Positions 47,195 to 61,569 are shown, counted from the first letter of the stretch. The stretch: 64,000 bases of DNA from Malus domestica (GCF_042453785.1 NC_091673.1:4719501-4783500), one strand, 5' to 3'. Program-made: numbers and translations. The notes: generated by a model from the letters alone, not told the origin.

Positions 47195-48196
47195 ATGAAC
47201 TTTACCACCGTCACCGCCACCATCCAAACCCCAGATACGGACACCGAACCGCCCTCGCCGTCGGACCCCAAATCCAACTTCTTCAGCAGCAGGTCCTTAT
47301 CCTTCACCAACGGCGCGTTCCAGCCTCAGTCGACGCCAACAATGGTGGTTGCCTACAAAGAATGTCTCAAGAACCATGCTGCCAGCTTAGGCGGCCATGC
47401 TCTCGACGGTTGCGGCGAGTTCATGCCTTCCCCCTCCTCCAACCCAGCTGACCCGACCTCGCTAAAATGCGCCGCTTGTGGCTGTCACCGCAACTTCCAC
47501 CGCCGTGACCAGTACAGACCCAAAAGTAATGTTATTCGCAACCCCCACCGCCTGCTACCGGCGCCGAAACCAGCTCACTACAACCACAGCTCAAGCCCCA
47601 GCCCGAGCTCGAGCCCCAACCCAACTTTGAGCCCGCAGTCTCCACCGCCAGTCTCCCACTTGCCCCCCTCCTATTTCGCTTCCCCGCCGCAAATGCTGCT
47701 CGCTCTCAGTTCCGGCTTCTCTGGGCCGTCTGATGAGCACCCCCACCAGCACCAACTCAATCCGACGGCTGTGAAGAAAACGGAGAAGTACCCAGGTGAG
47801 AAAAAGAGATCCAGAACAAGGTTCAGCCAAGAGCAGAAGGAAAAGATGTTGTCTTTTGCCGAGAAAGTGGGGTGGAGATTGCAAAAGAGCGAAGAAAGAC
47901 TGGTGGAGGATTTCTGCAGCGAGGTGGGGATTGGGAGGGGAGTTTTCAAGGTTTGGATGCACAATAACAAGCACGGTCGGAGGAGATTGGAGAGATTGGG
48001 CAGCGGAAACGGCAGCTTAGGCGACGGTGGGAATATGAACAAAAATGTCAGTGAGATCAACGGTGATGGTGAAAGACTTGGTTTTGACTCCATGAATGCT
48101 CACATCGCCAGCTACAATGTCAATGCCAACCCCCTGAACGAAGGCAGCAGAGCAAGTTTCCACCTTTCCACCAATGGGTCGTCGTCTTCGTCGTGA
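47195..48196 (+). CDS. ZF-HD homeobox transcription factor (ZHD)
   Basis: Intronless 333-aa nuclear DNA-binding protein. Residues about 53-104 form the ZF-HD dimerisation domain: YKECLKNHAASLGGHALDGC, then GEFMP, and KCAACGCHRNFHRRD with the conserved Cys/His residues. A proline/serine-rich linker follows (about 130-200). Residues about 204-261 form the homeodomain (KRSRTRFSQEQKEKM ... VFKVWMHNNKHG), with the WMHNNK recognition helix of this family. The tail is rich in Gly, Asn and Ser. The lack of introns is usual for ZHD genes. It is closest in look to the ZHD5/8/9/10 group of Arabidopsis, but the exact orthologue cannot be fixed here. No disabling change. Confidence 0.95.
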   Translation: MNFTTVTATIQTPDTDTEPPSPSDPKSNFFSSRSLSFTNGAFQPQSTPTMVVAYKECLKNHAASLGGHALDGCGEFMPSPSSNPADPTSLKCAACGCHRNFHRRDQYRPKSNVIRNPHRLLPAPKPAHYNHSSSPSPSSSPNPTLSPQSPPPVSHLPPSYFASPPQMLLALSSGFSGPSDEHPHQHQLNPTAVKKTEKYPGEKKRSRTRFSQEQKEKMLSFAEKVGWRLQKSEERLVEDFCSEVGIGRGVFKVWMHNNKHGRRRLERLGSGNGSLGDGGNMNKNVSEINGDGERLGFDSMNAHIASYNVNANPLNEGSRASFHLSTNGSSSSS

Positions 48197-48796
48197 ACCA
48201 GAGAGAAAGATGGAAGCTTTTGGGAGATATTAAAGTTAATTAATCACGCTTATTAGTATAAACATCTCTTGTTAATTCGCTAGCTCGTTCGTTAATTAAT
48301 AGCTACCGCGTACTGACCGATCTGCTACTGTTTTGGCGAGGCCGAGAGGAAGGGATTAGAGAGGATAACGATTAAAGAGAAAGTTAATCATATGTTTAGC
48401 TGAAAGATATTATTCTTAATGCAAAGTTAATTAGTCGATGTTTTTAGCTTTCCATTAGTAATATAAAGTTGCTTTCTTATGCAGACATGTTTGTTTGTTT
48501 TCTAGCTGCTGATTAGTCTTTTTCCTTGTGGTTTAACGATTATAATATTTGATATTTCCATTTTTGGGTGGCATGAATTTCGTGTTTGGTATTTTAAATT
48601 CCCTTTAAATGTTTAATATTATCCATTAAGCTTAAAGGCAAAGCCTTCCCCATGCTTGTTTGTCCCATAGGGCACCCGTATTCCTAATTTTATTGAACTA
48701 ATTTTTAACTTGAATAATATTTGGTTATTTAAAGGATGAGTTAGAGTTTTTACTTAAAAAAACTTGCTTGTTGCTAATTTATGAAACTTCGCGTTT
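48197..48796. other. 3' UTR and spacer after the ZF-HD gene
   Basis: AT-rich text with 'ttaattaa' phrases following the stop. Nothing else is recognised. Confidence 0.45.
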
Positions 48797-49095
48797 GTAA
48801 TGAAAACAGTTTATATTTAAGTCATTCTATAAATATTGTCTTTGTTAAAAATCAACTAAATCTAAGATCGTTTAATCATCGAACTGTATAAAAAATAGAT
48901 AACGAAATTGGTAAAAGCATTACGAACCGTCTATGTATTTGCTACAATGCTACAATAGATTGACTAAACGACTTTAGATTTAATTTATTTTTTTTGCAGA
49001 AATGATCTTTACAATGTGATCATAATATGAACGATTCAAAATCATAAACATAAAACTCTCTGAAGAGTTTTGAGCAGGAGTTCCTACTCATCATT
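48797..49095. mobile_element. Fold-back element Y (copy 2), empty site
   Basis: Shares 'ctaagatcgtttaatcat', 'gcattacgaaccgtctatg' and 'aaacgactttagatttaat' with the copy at 44,948-45,805. It reads directly across the point where Cassandra sits in copy 1 (near 48,930), so it preserves the pre-insertion sequence. Arms are inverted around this point. Confidence 0.75.
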
Positions 49096-51073
49096 AAGTA
49101 GCTAAGCATGATTATTCAATCATATTGTATTATACTATTATTGGTATGATAGGTCATGTTATTCGTATCTAGATACTATTATTGGTTCGAGATACTATTG
49201 GAGAACCTCCAAATCATTGAACACAAATTTAAGTATAGGAGGAGATAAAACAAAACAAAAAAGATTAGTGGTAATTAATCTTCATGAGATAGGGCATAAG
49301 ATTATCAGGTCGAGATCTAGAACCGAGTCCCCGTGACTCTTTAAATTGAGATAGAATTGGGACCAGCAAACAAAAATTAATAATCTCCTTCATCAAACTT
49401 GTTCTTTGGCCTTACAATATTAATGCTTCCTTTCTGACATCACCAAATCCACCATTTCCATACTTATTATCCTCACCTGTGTGTCAAAGTTGTGCATGGT
49501 CCTTTCATTTTCGTAGTCTTCCCTTCACATTTCACTCAATCACTGAGAAAGGAAAGACCGCTTGCATAGAACGGGTCCACCGTTTCGATGACGTTTGTGG
49601 TAACGTTATGTCGAGAAACACCGGTTGCACATGAATTTGCATATCTGGTTTTAGGGTGTAGCAACATGTATGTACTAAAACAAAGGAAGATCACATCAAA
49701 GTTCAGATACATCTCTACAAAAGCGAATATAAATAACCGACACATTGTTCTAATCAAGTAACGTAACGTGCGTTGCTTTGCCGTGATGTTTAGACTTCAA
49801 AACGAGGAAAATGTTAAACTACGGACGCCGGGATTAGGTATGAAGTTTGAACCCAGAAGGGACATGTGTAAAAGATGTGTTGTCGTGCTGCGCATGCAGT
49901 TGTCTAATTTAGAATGCTGAAGATGATTGCCTGGGCTTTTAAGGCAAGCCAAGCAGGAGAGGTTGGCTAAATCCAAAAGATAATAATTAAAATTAGGGTT
50001 TAGGTGATGGAAGCGGTGCCCAGGAGCCTGTACATATAAAGAAATTTTTTATTGTGATGGAAACACGAGTAATGCATCACTTTTTTTTATATAAATGGTG
50101 AAAAGTTTTACTTTTTAAGTTATTAACTTTTTAACACACATATCTCATCATTTGTATAGTAATACATGATGTACCATCTTGTATGTCGATCACACTAAAA
50201 AATCTCTCCTACAAACGCCACCCTTACTTTGTTTGATTGGTTACTTAGAACGGCAAGCATTGTTTTCCTTCTTTGCTTTGCTGCTGATGAATATATTTAT
50301 ATATAAATTATAATCCGCTATATATATATATATATATATGTTGATGAACGATGGTGATGATGACACATCTCTCTCTGAGATTCTCCTAATCCAATTTTGT
50401 TGTAATCAATTTGATCCACCGCCCTATTTGTACACACGTGTCAAGAATCAAAGGTTAAGTCCTTGTTCTTTATTCTTCCTTACTTTATTTGGGACTTAGA
50501 TCTCTTCATATTTTAATTTGGATTTTTAACTGATTTTGTTGGAACATGAATATTTGTTAGGCAACAAATAAAAAAGAAAGAAGCGATGCTTTGACATTTT
50601 GACAAATATGTGAGGGCTTATTGGGACAATGCAATGGCTTCATTCTTCTGGGGCCCAAATCTTTACAAATAGAAGACCGAAATTGTTTGTGAAATGTCAC
50701 TTAGAGCGGCAGGTAACGTCAATAAAAAAGTAATGATATTTATACACTCTGATGTGAGTTTAATTTTTATCGATTTTTTAAACAACTAACAATTTAATTC
50801 ACTAGCTTTATTGTTATTAAAAAAATACTGTTATATGATGAAATCAGTTTTAAGTGGCAAATCAAATAAGGACGAGCGAAGGCTATTGTCGCAACTGGCC
50901 TTGTTTTGCTACTTATAATGTTCCAAAGTTTCCGGAAACACTTTCAGCCGTGTTTTACAACATGCTTATAAATTATCGTCTGCTCAAATCTCGTTGTAAC
51001 ATGATGTACTATGTGATAGTGTTCTATTACATGTGGAGTATGTTTGTTCCCAATTATCCCATATAAAAATAGA
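49096..51073. other. Intergenic spacer
   Basis: No gene is recognised. A (TA)n run lies at 50,319-50,339. Short open frames here lack any known domain. Confidence 0.5.
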
Positions 51074-51190
51074 GAACTGTTATTAGCACTTCACAAATCT
51101 CATTTTACACTCCTTACAAGTGTTTTTTTCTTTCTAATTATAGAAAGTTTAGAGTACAAAATGAGATTTTTGGAATGTCAATAATAATTC
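51074..51190. mobile_element. MITE family Z, copy 1
   Basis: 117 bp with inverted ends: gaactgttattagcacttc and gaatgtcaataataattc, with 'aatctcattttacactcc' mirrored by 'gagtacaaaatgagattt'. A second copy is at 61,427-61,569. Confidence 0.75.
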
Positions 51191-51297
51191 CATAAAATCA
51201 TAGCATACTTAGGGTGGTCCCTCTCAAGGACTCCTCTCTTTAGAAGATCGTTTTCAAACGCAAGTCCTGTCGATGAGCTCTCAAGTATGTCAAAAAG

Positions 51298-51496
51298 GGA
51301 CATGGATCCTCTCCGGATCCATTGGTCCTAATCTATCAAGTCCCATCATCTGGACCATTGCAATTTGATCCAATGGCTACAAACAGGAGCTCACTTTAAA
51401 AGTTATAATAATTTTAACCATTGGATCAAATTTCAATGGTCCGGATGATGAGACTTGGTAGATTAGGACCAATGAATCCGGAGAGGATCCATGTCC
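51298..51496. mobile_element. MITE with ~80-bp inverted arms
   Basis: The arms are nearly perfect inverted copies: ggacatggatcctctccgga ... ttggtcctaatctatcaagt ... ccattgcaatttgatccaat, against attggatcaaatttcaatgg ... acttggtagattaggaccaa ... tccggagaggatccatgtcc. Total length is about 199 bp. There is no coding and no clear target duplication. Confidence 0.85.
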
Positions 51497-52440
51497 ATAA
51501 ACAACATGGGAACGAAAACGAGGGCTCCACTTGAAGTGGCACCAAAACCAACGGCTCTCTTTTGAGTTTTGACAAGTTTAGCACTCTTTATATCAACCTT
51601 AATTCAACTTGAGCAATGAATAAATCACGCTCAAGTCTTCCTTCTTGGTGCTTTTTGAACTTCTTCACCACACAATTTCCACTTCTTTGTATTTCTTCAA
51701 GCTTTCTCTCCTTCTGCAATTTGATACGTAAATAATGATTATCGCTCTTTGTAGGGACCACAGTTAACGCCTATTTATTTGACTTGTATATACGATCAAA
51801 TATTTAAGTGTGTGAATGAGAAATGTGTTATCTGGTATTCAGAATTTGTCACATCTACACTCAATTTTAGATATTCCTCATTTGAGGAAAACTGTAAAAG
51901 ATAATGTAAAGTTGGGTACAAACAAAATACGCAGTCAAGAAATTGGCCGGCTGTGGCCATCATTATCAAGAAATTAGCATGTCATTATATACTTAATCAT
52001 AATCATAACAATTTAAAACGTACTTGTCAAACCTATTCATAATGCACACGCATGTAAAGATGAGACATCAACATTTGAAACTAGACTCATACCATCCCAT
52101 TACACAAGTTCGATTGGTTCAAAAATATAACTTTAATCCAACAAATGCGATTTATTTGTTTCTTTTAACCATCAAATCTATGTAGAATCAAATTCAGTTC
52201 ATATCTAAAAAATGAAGACCGTATATGCCCCCAAACAAAATTATTCCTTGTAGTGCAACTTGTTGGTATAATGATTTTGACACAAATGATATTTTACTGG
52301 AAAAGAGATTCAAACTTAATTCAAAATAGAAAAACGCTATTATAACTAACTTGACTACGATTAGATCAACCGATACGATGATTTAAGTTGCCTAACATCT
52401 GCAAGATAGTTACTTGATCCAAAACAAAGTCCGGAAGGGT
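51497..52440. other. Intergenic spacer
   Basis: No gene is recognised. A worn SINE-like segment may lie at 52,250-52,345. Confidence 0.45.
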
Positions 52441-53807
<1,367 letters not shown>

Positions 53808-54747
53808 AACTCAACCGAGTTTTAAGTAGCTTCAGACTACGCTGATTTTGGCTTATGGTGAGCTATGGGATCTAATTCGAGGTGTTCCAATTTGTACTTT
53901 TATATTTTGTTGTGGATGGTTTAAGTTATGATGTTAAGTACATTTTCTTCAGAAGTGCATCCTACCATGGAATTTCCTGTTTTGTATTTCAGTGGTAACA
54001 TATACGCTTTGGAGTTATTTGTGTAGTGTCAGATTACTAGCTTTATTTGCGATTGTAGTTATGTCACGGTTTTTACATGTTTCTGCTTGTGAATGGTGGG
54101 AACTCTACATGTTTCATCTTGCCCCAGGGGACATAGAAGTGCAATTTTTCAAGGGAAACAGTAAATGACCACCTAGCTTCTGTCATGAAGTGAAAGTATT
54201 CGCAGTCTAATACAACAAGGGTTTTTCTACGTCTCCCTCGAGCACACAAGATCAAGCTGAAAAGCGCTTCAGCCTGACGACATATTTGTCGTTAGGCGGG
54301 AGTGTCTCCTTGAACGGAGGACGGTCTTTGAGGTCATTCACCCAAGACAAAAGTGCCAGGGTCTTCGGGCCTCATGGAAAAACAGGATTCGTGGTATGAT
54401 CTGATCGATATCAGAATCACTTGTTTGTAGTCAGCAATTAGGATTCGCAGTGAAGAAATTTCTTTGTGCAGGATGTCCCGTCTTTCTTTAAAAAGTGAGG
54501 CTTTCTTAGTTCGTCCTACCTTTAACATCCTACGGTTCCCAACTGTTTGAAGTGATTAAATATGACTCATAAGTATGACAGATCATGATCATGATCATGA
54601 TCACGCAGTAAAAAAGAGCAGGAACCCCTTTTCATCAATGTACTGGAGGATGACGGAGTGACTAGGAGGTGATCACGGTGATCGGGTTGCTCTCATGAAT
54701 AAGAACAGGAACCCTTTTGTGGACATGATTGTAGGATAGCCGCAGTG

Positions 54748-54779
<32 letters not shown>

Positions 54780-55591
54780 AACTTGGAAGAGTTATAGAAA
54801 ATTTTGGTCTTTTTTATGTTTTGAATGATACAATTGGATAAAAAAAAGTTTCCCTGAATTTGTTTTGGTAAAATTCTCTTGGATATAGACTAATATCTAA
54901 ATGGGCCTATCTCAGCTTCGCATTTTGCTCTCTCCGTATTCTAACGACTCTCATGAATATTTCGGCTCCGAATCCAATTGAAAGTACCTGCTCCTTTGGT
55001 TCTTGTCAGCCCCATGTACCAAAAAGGTAATTATAAAGAGACAAACAAAACCAAAGCTTCGACTGTTTTTTTTACAAAGAGTAGGATTATTTACATTAAA
55101 CTACAAGAAGGGAGATTCGAACACTGGATCTCAAATGCAGAGGCAAATACTCTTAATCAACTGAGTTACAAGCCACTTACAAACTTTCTCGTTAACTATC
55201 CCGCCTATGTTCATTGCAAATCCTAATCCAATTTTTTGTTTTTTGTTTTTGTTTTTGGGTTCAAATATGATCCAATGCTTAGTACATATATAAAGCTTTC
55301 ATCCAACATCCACGTTTTTGTTTTGGACACAAAAAACAAAACATGTTGATTAATGTTTTTAGGTCTCTCGAGTCTGAGGACATGACTTAGTTAATTTGAT
55401 AGAGGACCCCAAACATGTCAAACCTGATCAGCCTTCTATTTCCTTAATCATACCCTTTGGGGCTTAATTAGCAAAAAGAATTCTACAAACACGAAACTTA
55501 ATTAAATAATGAGCTATAGCCTATAGCTGACACAACCTAATAAGCTAAGAAACATTAGTAATTATGCAATGTTTCTAATTATGTGACAAGT
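53808..55591. other. eL34 3' flank and spacer with microsatellites
   Basis: Likely 3' UTR for the first 200 bp or so. A tandem 'gatcat' run lies near 54,582-54,603 and a (CT)n run at 54,751-54,778. Apart from the SINE at 55,062-55,180, no gene or element is recognised. Confidence 0.5.
55062..55180 (-). mobile_element. tRNA-derived SINE (minus strand)
   Basis: On the minus strand it has a tRNA-like head with an A box (tgtaactcagttgattaaga), a B box (gtgttcgaatctc), a short body and an A tail (seen as 'tttttttt' at 55,066). The related copy at 59,822-59,917 shares head and tail. No clean target duplication could be set. Confidence 0.6.
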
Positions 55592-57439
55592 TTAAGTATA
55601 GCATCTGGTTGTGGACATTTCAGTCGGACATGGCGAAGACTCCCACGTCAAACTCGACTTCCATGCATCCCCTCCTCCTACATCCATAGGCAAAGGCAAA
55701 CTACTCATCAATGGAAACCCAATATTTGATCTCGCACTTGTCTCCCACTGATGATCGTCTCTTTCTTCTGTCACGTTCGAGTTCACATTTTGAATGTTTT
55801 TAATCAACCCAGCTATATTGTCATAAACATTGCCAAGGTTATTATTACTTCCTTGCATGATCTCATGATGATGTGGCAATGCCGTCGACGAAAAGCCTCC
55901 GTTAGTACTAAAGTCAAAATTAGTACTCTCTGCAGAGGAGCCCTTGACGTTGTTGCTGCCATTGTAATCTCCAACCATCGAGGATGACATGTTTAACAAG
56001 AAGGAGGACACATCCACCGTGCATTTTTCAGCTGCTGGTCCGGATGAAGTTTCTAGAGGTGATGGAAATGTGAAGCTAGGGTTAGAAAAGTAATCTGATG
56101 ATCCACTGGGAAAATTGGAGGAAATGGGAAAGTACTGATAGGGTAGTTTGACATTGCAACCCATCATCAGGGGGTTTACGGGTTTGTAGGAGTTGGGATA
56201 AATATCTAGAGGGGATATATTGCTTGTTGTGGATGAGATTTGTATGTCATTGTTGTTGCCAGAGAAGTTGGTTTTTGATGTCAGGCTCTCTGAACTAAAC
56301 TCATGATGTTGATGAGTTGTATTGTGTGCACCTTTGGAGCCTAACATATGATCACCAAAAGTGTTTGTTTCAGGCAAGGCAGACACCCAAGAGTGATTAG
56401 AAAGGGCTCTTTGGTGAGCATTACTTGAATTTGTTTTCTTAAATATCCTGCATATTGCCCATGAATCCTGCACGTGTATATATAAATATTAGCATCGGAA
56501 ATGTTTTTGTCAACTAGTCTCACAAGTTTGACAACAGATTGACAGTTTAACAATATAACAATTAGATATTATGTGAAAATAGCGATGCATATATAGAAAA
56601 ATAGTTTTTTTTTTTTTGGCATACATTTGCAGGAATAGTTTTGTCCATGAACGATGATGATCTCTTTGGTGGGAGTGAATCCGTGAGAGAAGGTAAACGA
56701 AACTCATGCATCATCCAGTCGGTTTTGACCCCTTTGGCAGCTCTACCTTTGTAGAAAACAAGAGACTTCTTCAACCCAATACACTTGGAGGAACTACATG
56801 CATCTTCGGATGAATAGATGGGACGGTCGGTTCCTGTTGCTTTCCAGAACCCGGCTCCGGTAACCCTGTTAGGCCTTGTGCTGTTTCTGTATTTTCTGTC
56901 CCTTGGACAGTAGAAATACCACTCTTTCTCCCCAGAAGCTGCCAACTCTACACATATCATGCAAAAAAGTAAGTTAAAAAGTTTATAGCTAAGCCGTTCA
57001 AAACAGATGCAACTAAAGCCCTTGTATATTTTGAACAAATTAGAAAGTGCAACCCTAACCTTAAAACACAGATTACATACACACAAACATATATAACAGA
57101 TTTAGGTTCAAAACTTCTATGTAGTAGTGGTAAATAGTGGGCATATCAAAGAACACATAAGAGAGAAAAAGATGCTATATAATATTACACGGAGATGGAA
57201 GTCCTTTTAGTCATGCATGAATATGTAAGATTATGTTTTGAAAAATTACTCGGAAGATCCCAGGGGTCAAATTTATAGATGTCGAGTTGCTTGATGAGCT
57301 CAATAGAGAGGGGCCTCTGCTGAACCTTCCTCTTGAGATAAAACCCTACCAGCTCCTCATCAGTTGGATGAAAACGAAACCCTGGCAGCATCACTTCATC
57401 CATTTTTTCTCCTTCAATATTATCACTTCTCTCATCCAT
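55592..57439 (-). CDS. FEZ-like: NAC transcription factor, FEZ (ANAC009)-like
   Basis: Three exons (57,250-57,439, 56,625-56,947, 55,592-56,467) join in frame to 462 aa. The NAC domain spans about residues 17-185: [20 protein letters not shown] (subdomain A), [85 protein letters not shown] and, after the last splice, [13 protein letters not shown]. The tail is long and rich in Ser and Asn, as expected for an activation region. Words such as [19 protein letters not shown] and [12 protein letters not shown] match the FEZ subgroup. In Arabidopsis FEZ promotes oriented divisions of root-cap stem cells. The intron positions are those usual for NAC genes. Orthology to FEZ rather than ANAC094 is inferred. 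Confidence 0.93.
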
Positions 57440-59372
57440 TTTTTTCTACAAAGAACTAAAGTACTGGTAGGTATATGCTGCTTCTCACTAACTATTTAAA
57501 GTTACCCAACAGTGAGAAACTGAAGAAATTAGTGTTAATGTTAATTACAGTGCTACTGTGTGCATATATAACACCTGAATATGCCCGAAACTGCAGTAAG
57601 ACGCAAACCCTAGCTGTAGCTAGAAAAGATGAACACACAGAACGAGAACGAAGAAGAAGAAGTGAAGAGGTGGAGTGAAAGCAACGAGTTTAAGATGGCG
57701 GTGAGGGTTTGGAGTTAATTTGTAGGGAAAATATATGCTTCCTGAGGAGGGTTCTGCCTCCGAAGGATCAGCCGCCTTTTCTGGTGACTTAATATATATG
57801 AGTCTGTGTGTTTTGCGAAGATCACGTTGGCTACTTCACACTCTCAGACAGTAGTACAGATAGAAATTAATTAGAAGGGAGCTCTTAAATATTGAAATCA
57901 AAATCAAATTAAAATTACACCTACCAAGAAAAAAATTAAAGCTGAAGTCAAGAAAATAGATTTCCATAAGAAGACCCTTATTTCTAACTTGGACCTTAAT
58001 GAACCCAATTTAGGGTTTTGTTTATTAATCCAAGTATTGGAATCTCAAGGAAACCCACCACTATCAGCACCAGCTTATAGGGATTATGAATCCTTTTTTA
58101 TTAATTAATATTTCTTAAATATATATGTTTTTTAATACAAGCGTTTTATTCATAATTCATCTAAACTACGGAAATGAGCATTCGAAATTCTATACAGGGA
58201 TGAGCACACTACTATAGAGAACTTGACTAGCCCTGATCTTCACCTCAACTATTAGAACCAGAGATTTGAGCTTGAAAAAACACACTAGTCTGACCAACTT
58301 AATTAAGTTTAATCTATAAAAGATTGTTTATTAGTAATAATTAAGTTTTGGTCTCTCCACTACAAATCAAGACAAGGAAAATTTCCAAGCAAGTACTAGT
58401 TTTTAAAGTTGAGGTGTTTGAAATGGTGTTTGGAAACGTGGACCTGAGCCAACCTCCAAGACAAAGCTCAAACAGTATCAATATTTTAGAACTTGAATTC
58501 CTATGAGAGGACTTATTAGGATCCCATCATTATAATTAGTGATATTATATTAGTTTCTCAGAATCCGAAATTCCCGTTTCTATTCCATTCCCAGAGCTTC
58601 TATTCCACTGACTTTGTCAGGTTCAATAGGTTTAATAATTTTAGCGTCATTATCTCACTCATCTGCAGGTTAATCAGCTGGCTATTACCCTCCAAATCTA
58701 GTCAATATGGACCACTTGCCCTGGATAGAATACACAATACAGGTTACGTTTTACATGATATGGTGAAATTATGTGTTTGACCTTTCAGGAGAATCGTTCC
58801 ACCTATCTTTCAGAAACTGATCAGAGTCAGAGGCTTAATTAAGTTATTAATTAGTATTTACTCATCTTATCTGGAAATTTCAAATTAATTACCATAGTTT
58901 TTACAGGTATTAGGAAAGCTAACCCTCAATGATTTTGTTGATGGTTATTTGTTAAATATACAACTTCGTGCCCGTGTTCCCCTCAATTTTTTCTTTTCTA
59001 ATTTTCTGTGCTGTAATGCATGTTTAAGTTTGTGTCACTATAGTTATATAAATTCATGATTATATATGATGAAAACTATAGAAAAGTAGATTTCAACCCA
59101 ATTGCATTAGAATATTTTAGGAAAAACCCACACATCTTTTGACTATTTTTTTCATGTTAAAAAACATATCAAATTGTGATAATGAGGTCAATTAATAGCT
59201 TAGAGTTCTCATCTAAGATTTTGTTTCATGCCTGCTTTACCCTCTACAGTTTTTATTTGTCAACAATACTTTTTTAATTTAATGTTATTTATGTGGTACA
59301 AATTGATTTTTAGCTTAAAATCAATAGATTTGAGTCTTATATATTAGTAATGTAGATTGGTGTGATACCAAT
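57440..59372. other. FEZ-like 5' flank and AT-rich spacer
   Basis: The first 400 bp are the upstream region of the minus-strand NAC gene. Beyond that the sequence is AT-rich and no gene is recognised. Confidence 0.5.
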
Positions 59373-59613
59373 GACACACCCCAACCCTAAAATCAGGATG
59401 TGCTGGCCGTCACGGGGGTGTGACGTAACCAAAAGTGCGACGCGGAAGCAAAAAGGTAAAAGAAATACGAAGGAATAAAAACCAACTACTAGCAATAATA
59501 TCCAACTAACACACACAAGTGAGTTTTATGTTGTTCTGATTATGTGTGTTTCACACTTAAACTCACTCTAGCATGTCACGCCCTAATTTTAGGGTCGGGG
59601 TGTGTCACCCAAT
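59368..59613. mobile_element. Small element related to 4,484-7,251, with 5-bp duplication
   Basis: The body is 59,373-59,608 (236 bp). The left end gacacaccccaaccctaaaa is inverted in the right end ttttagggtcggggtgtgtc. A perfect 5-bp repeat, ccaat, flanks it (59,368-59,372 and 59,609-59,613). The left 120 bp are homologous to the start of the 2.8-kb element at 4,484. It looks like an internally deleted, MITE-sized member of the same family. Confidence 0.8.
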
Positions 59614-59821
59614 GTGTAGGTATGTGGATGAGGTTGATATTAAAAGTATATGTAATGTGGATATATAGGTTTTGATACCTATTGCGGAGGTGATGTAGAT
59701 AGGATTTGCTTACCTAGTGATGAAATTTCAATTGACTATGCATACTAAGTGTCCATGTGTTGATTGTATTTGGATTTTTTTTAAGAGACATTGTATATAC
59801 CTCAACAATAGGTTTTATGAC

Positions 59822-59917
59822 TTCCTCTTTTTTTTCTACAAACGATATAGGGAAGGTTTTCGAACATGGGACCTTCGGTGCAAGGGCGAATGCTATTAAC
59901 CAATTGAGCTACAAACA
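59822..59917 (-). mobile_element. tRNA-derived SINE (minus strand)
   Basis: On the minus strand: 'tgtagctcaattggttaata' (A box region), 'catgttcgaaaac' (worn B box), then 'tatcgtttgtag' and an A tail. Same family as 55,062-55,180. Confidence 0.6.
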
Positions 59918-59964
59918 CTTGCAATAGATCTTATGGTTATATATGATGAAAAATATAAGTTATA

Positions 59965-60092
59965 CATTTTTTTTTGTCAAACGATAGATTTTGTTAGATT
60001 GTTGATAAATTAGTCACCGATGGGGTTTGAACTCATGGCAACATGCAAGAGCTCAACACCTTTCACCACTGTGGTAAAGGCCACTTGCGAAA
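59965..60092 (-). mobile_element. Second SINE type (minus strand)
   Basis: On the minus strand: 'ggcctttaccacagtggtga', 'ggtgttgagctcttgcatg', a B box 'gagttcaaacccc', and an A tail (t run at about 59,968-59,978). A loose 'gaaaaata' repeat stands near both sides. Confidence 0.55.
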
Positions 60093-60212
60093 AATACAAC
60101 CAACTGCATGATTAATAAGTGACTGGAAGAAAAAAAAATTGTCACATTCAAGTCTTGTTATTAGTGTAATCGGCCACCTTGTTTATTACTTCACAATGTC
60201 ATTTTTTTAAAA

Positions 60213-60366
60213 GAAATGCTAAGAAGACTCTCTTAAAAGTGAGATTCTCTATCACTTCACAGTTTAACGCAAATTCTCATGTCAACGTTATAAAATATTT
60301 TGTCAAAAATATGAGATGACAGATAGTCTATGAAAAGTCCCCACTAGTGAGAGTCTCCTTAATATT
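60213..60366. mobile_element. MITE family X, copy 3
   Basis: Begins gaaatgctaagaagactc and ends gagagtctccttaatat, inverted. It shares 'cacttcacagtttaacgc' and 'atgagatgacaga' with the copies at 44,111 and 44,316. Confidence 0.7.
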
Positions 60367-61426
60367 TTTTTATTATTTTAAATTCTGAACTTCATCACAA
60401 AGTCAAAACTAAATGTCACTAGACCAGTTACAATGAATATTAACTTGCTAAGCATTTCATGAAAATCATATCTTACGATTGCTTGTTGTGTCGTTATAAG
60501 CATATATGGGTGGGGAAAGAGAGCTATGGGGTTTTAACGTACATTTAAGTCTTTTAAGATGAGTAAAAGTTTATCTGATTTTGTAGACTTTGGAAAAACC
60601 AAGTGTGGGATTCCTCAATTCCTTGTCTTCTGCAAAACCAAAAAGGTTTCATTTTTCCAACAACAATGAATAAGTTAAATTACAGTTTAAAATCCATGCA
60701 TTCTTCATTTTGTTAATGGATAATGTTAGGGAGATCAAAATGTAAAACTATATTTACAAATCAAATAATGTGTCATAAATAAGAAATAAGCACTAGACAG
60801 TAGTATTAAGTGATTCAAAGCTCTTTTTTTCAAACAAATATTAATTAGTTCAAAGTCCAGTTGGTCATACAGTACTTGAGTTTGCTTACAAACAAGGCCT
60901 ACTGTGCTGTGCTGGTGGGCAAGTGAAGTACTGTAGTAATCAATTATTCAATGGTGATAAATTAGGGTTTTCACAGAGTCAAATGCAAAAACTTGGGGAC
61001 TCCAAAGTCAGTGAAACTCCCCAAATTTCTTACCCTCGGTTGGAACCCATTTTGTCTGTTGATTGACCTAGAATTACTTCCCCAAGCGTGCAACCAAAGT
61101 CTTTTAAAAAAAGGGTCAAACTCTTCAACTCCAAGCGTCTATACGCCTCTTTCTACGTGAAACATTATTAACCCCCCACACCCTTCCATTTCAACCATTC
61201 ATTAACTCTACCATGTATATTTGCAAAGGGCCAACCTAACACTCCACTTAACAAGGTTTATGAATTTTACCAACCGCACTCACTTGTAAACAATTGCTGC
61301 CCAATATTCATTAATATTCACTATCAGCTTATAATTGAAATGATTAAGAGGTCTATCTATGTTCTCGAAAAATTATGTGTTCAAGCTCTCCTTTAATATC
61401 ATTTGTATAAAAAATAAATAAAAAAA
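60367..61426. other. Intergenic spacer
   Basis: No gene is recognised. AT-rich throughout. Confidence 0.5.
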
Positions 61427-61569
61427 ATTGTTATTAACACTTCAAAAATCTCATTTTACACTCCTCACAATGTATTTTTCTTTCTATACTCTTCACGAGT
61501 GTATTTTTCTTTCTAATTATATAAAGTTTGGAGTGCAAAATGAGATTTTTTGAGTGCTAATAGCAATTC
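61427..61569. mobile_element. MITE family Z, copy 2
   Basis: Ends attgttattaacacttc and gagtgctaatagcaat are inverted. 'aatctcattttacactcc' mirrors 'ggagtgcaaaatgagatt'. Compared with 51,074-51,190 it carries an internal direct duplication of 'gtatttttctttct', making it about 25 bp longer. Confidence 0.75.

Noticed and set aside
47591-48093. Open frames of 127 and 140 codons antisense to the ZF-HD gene
   Set aside because: Shadows of the GC-rich coding strand. The ZF-HD protein has clear domains.
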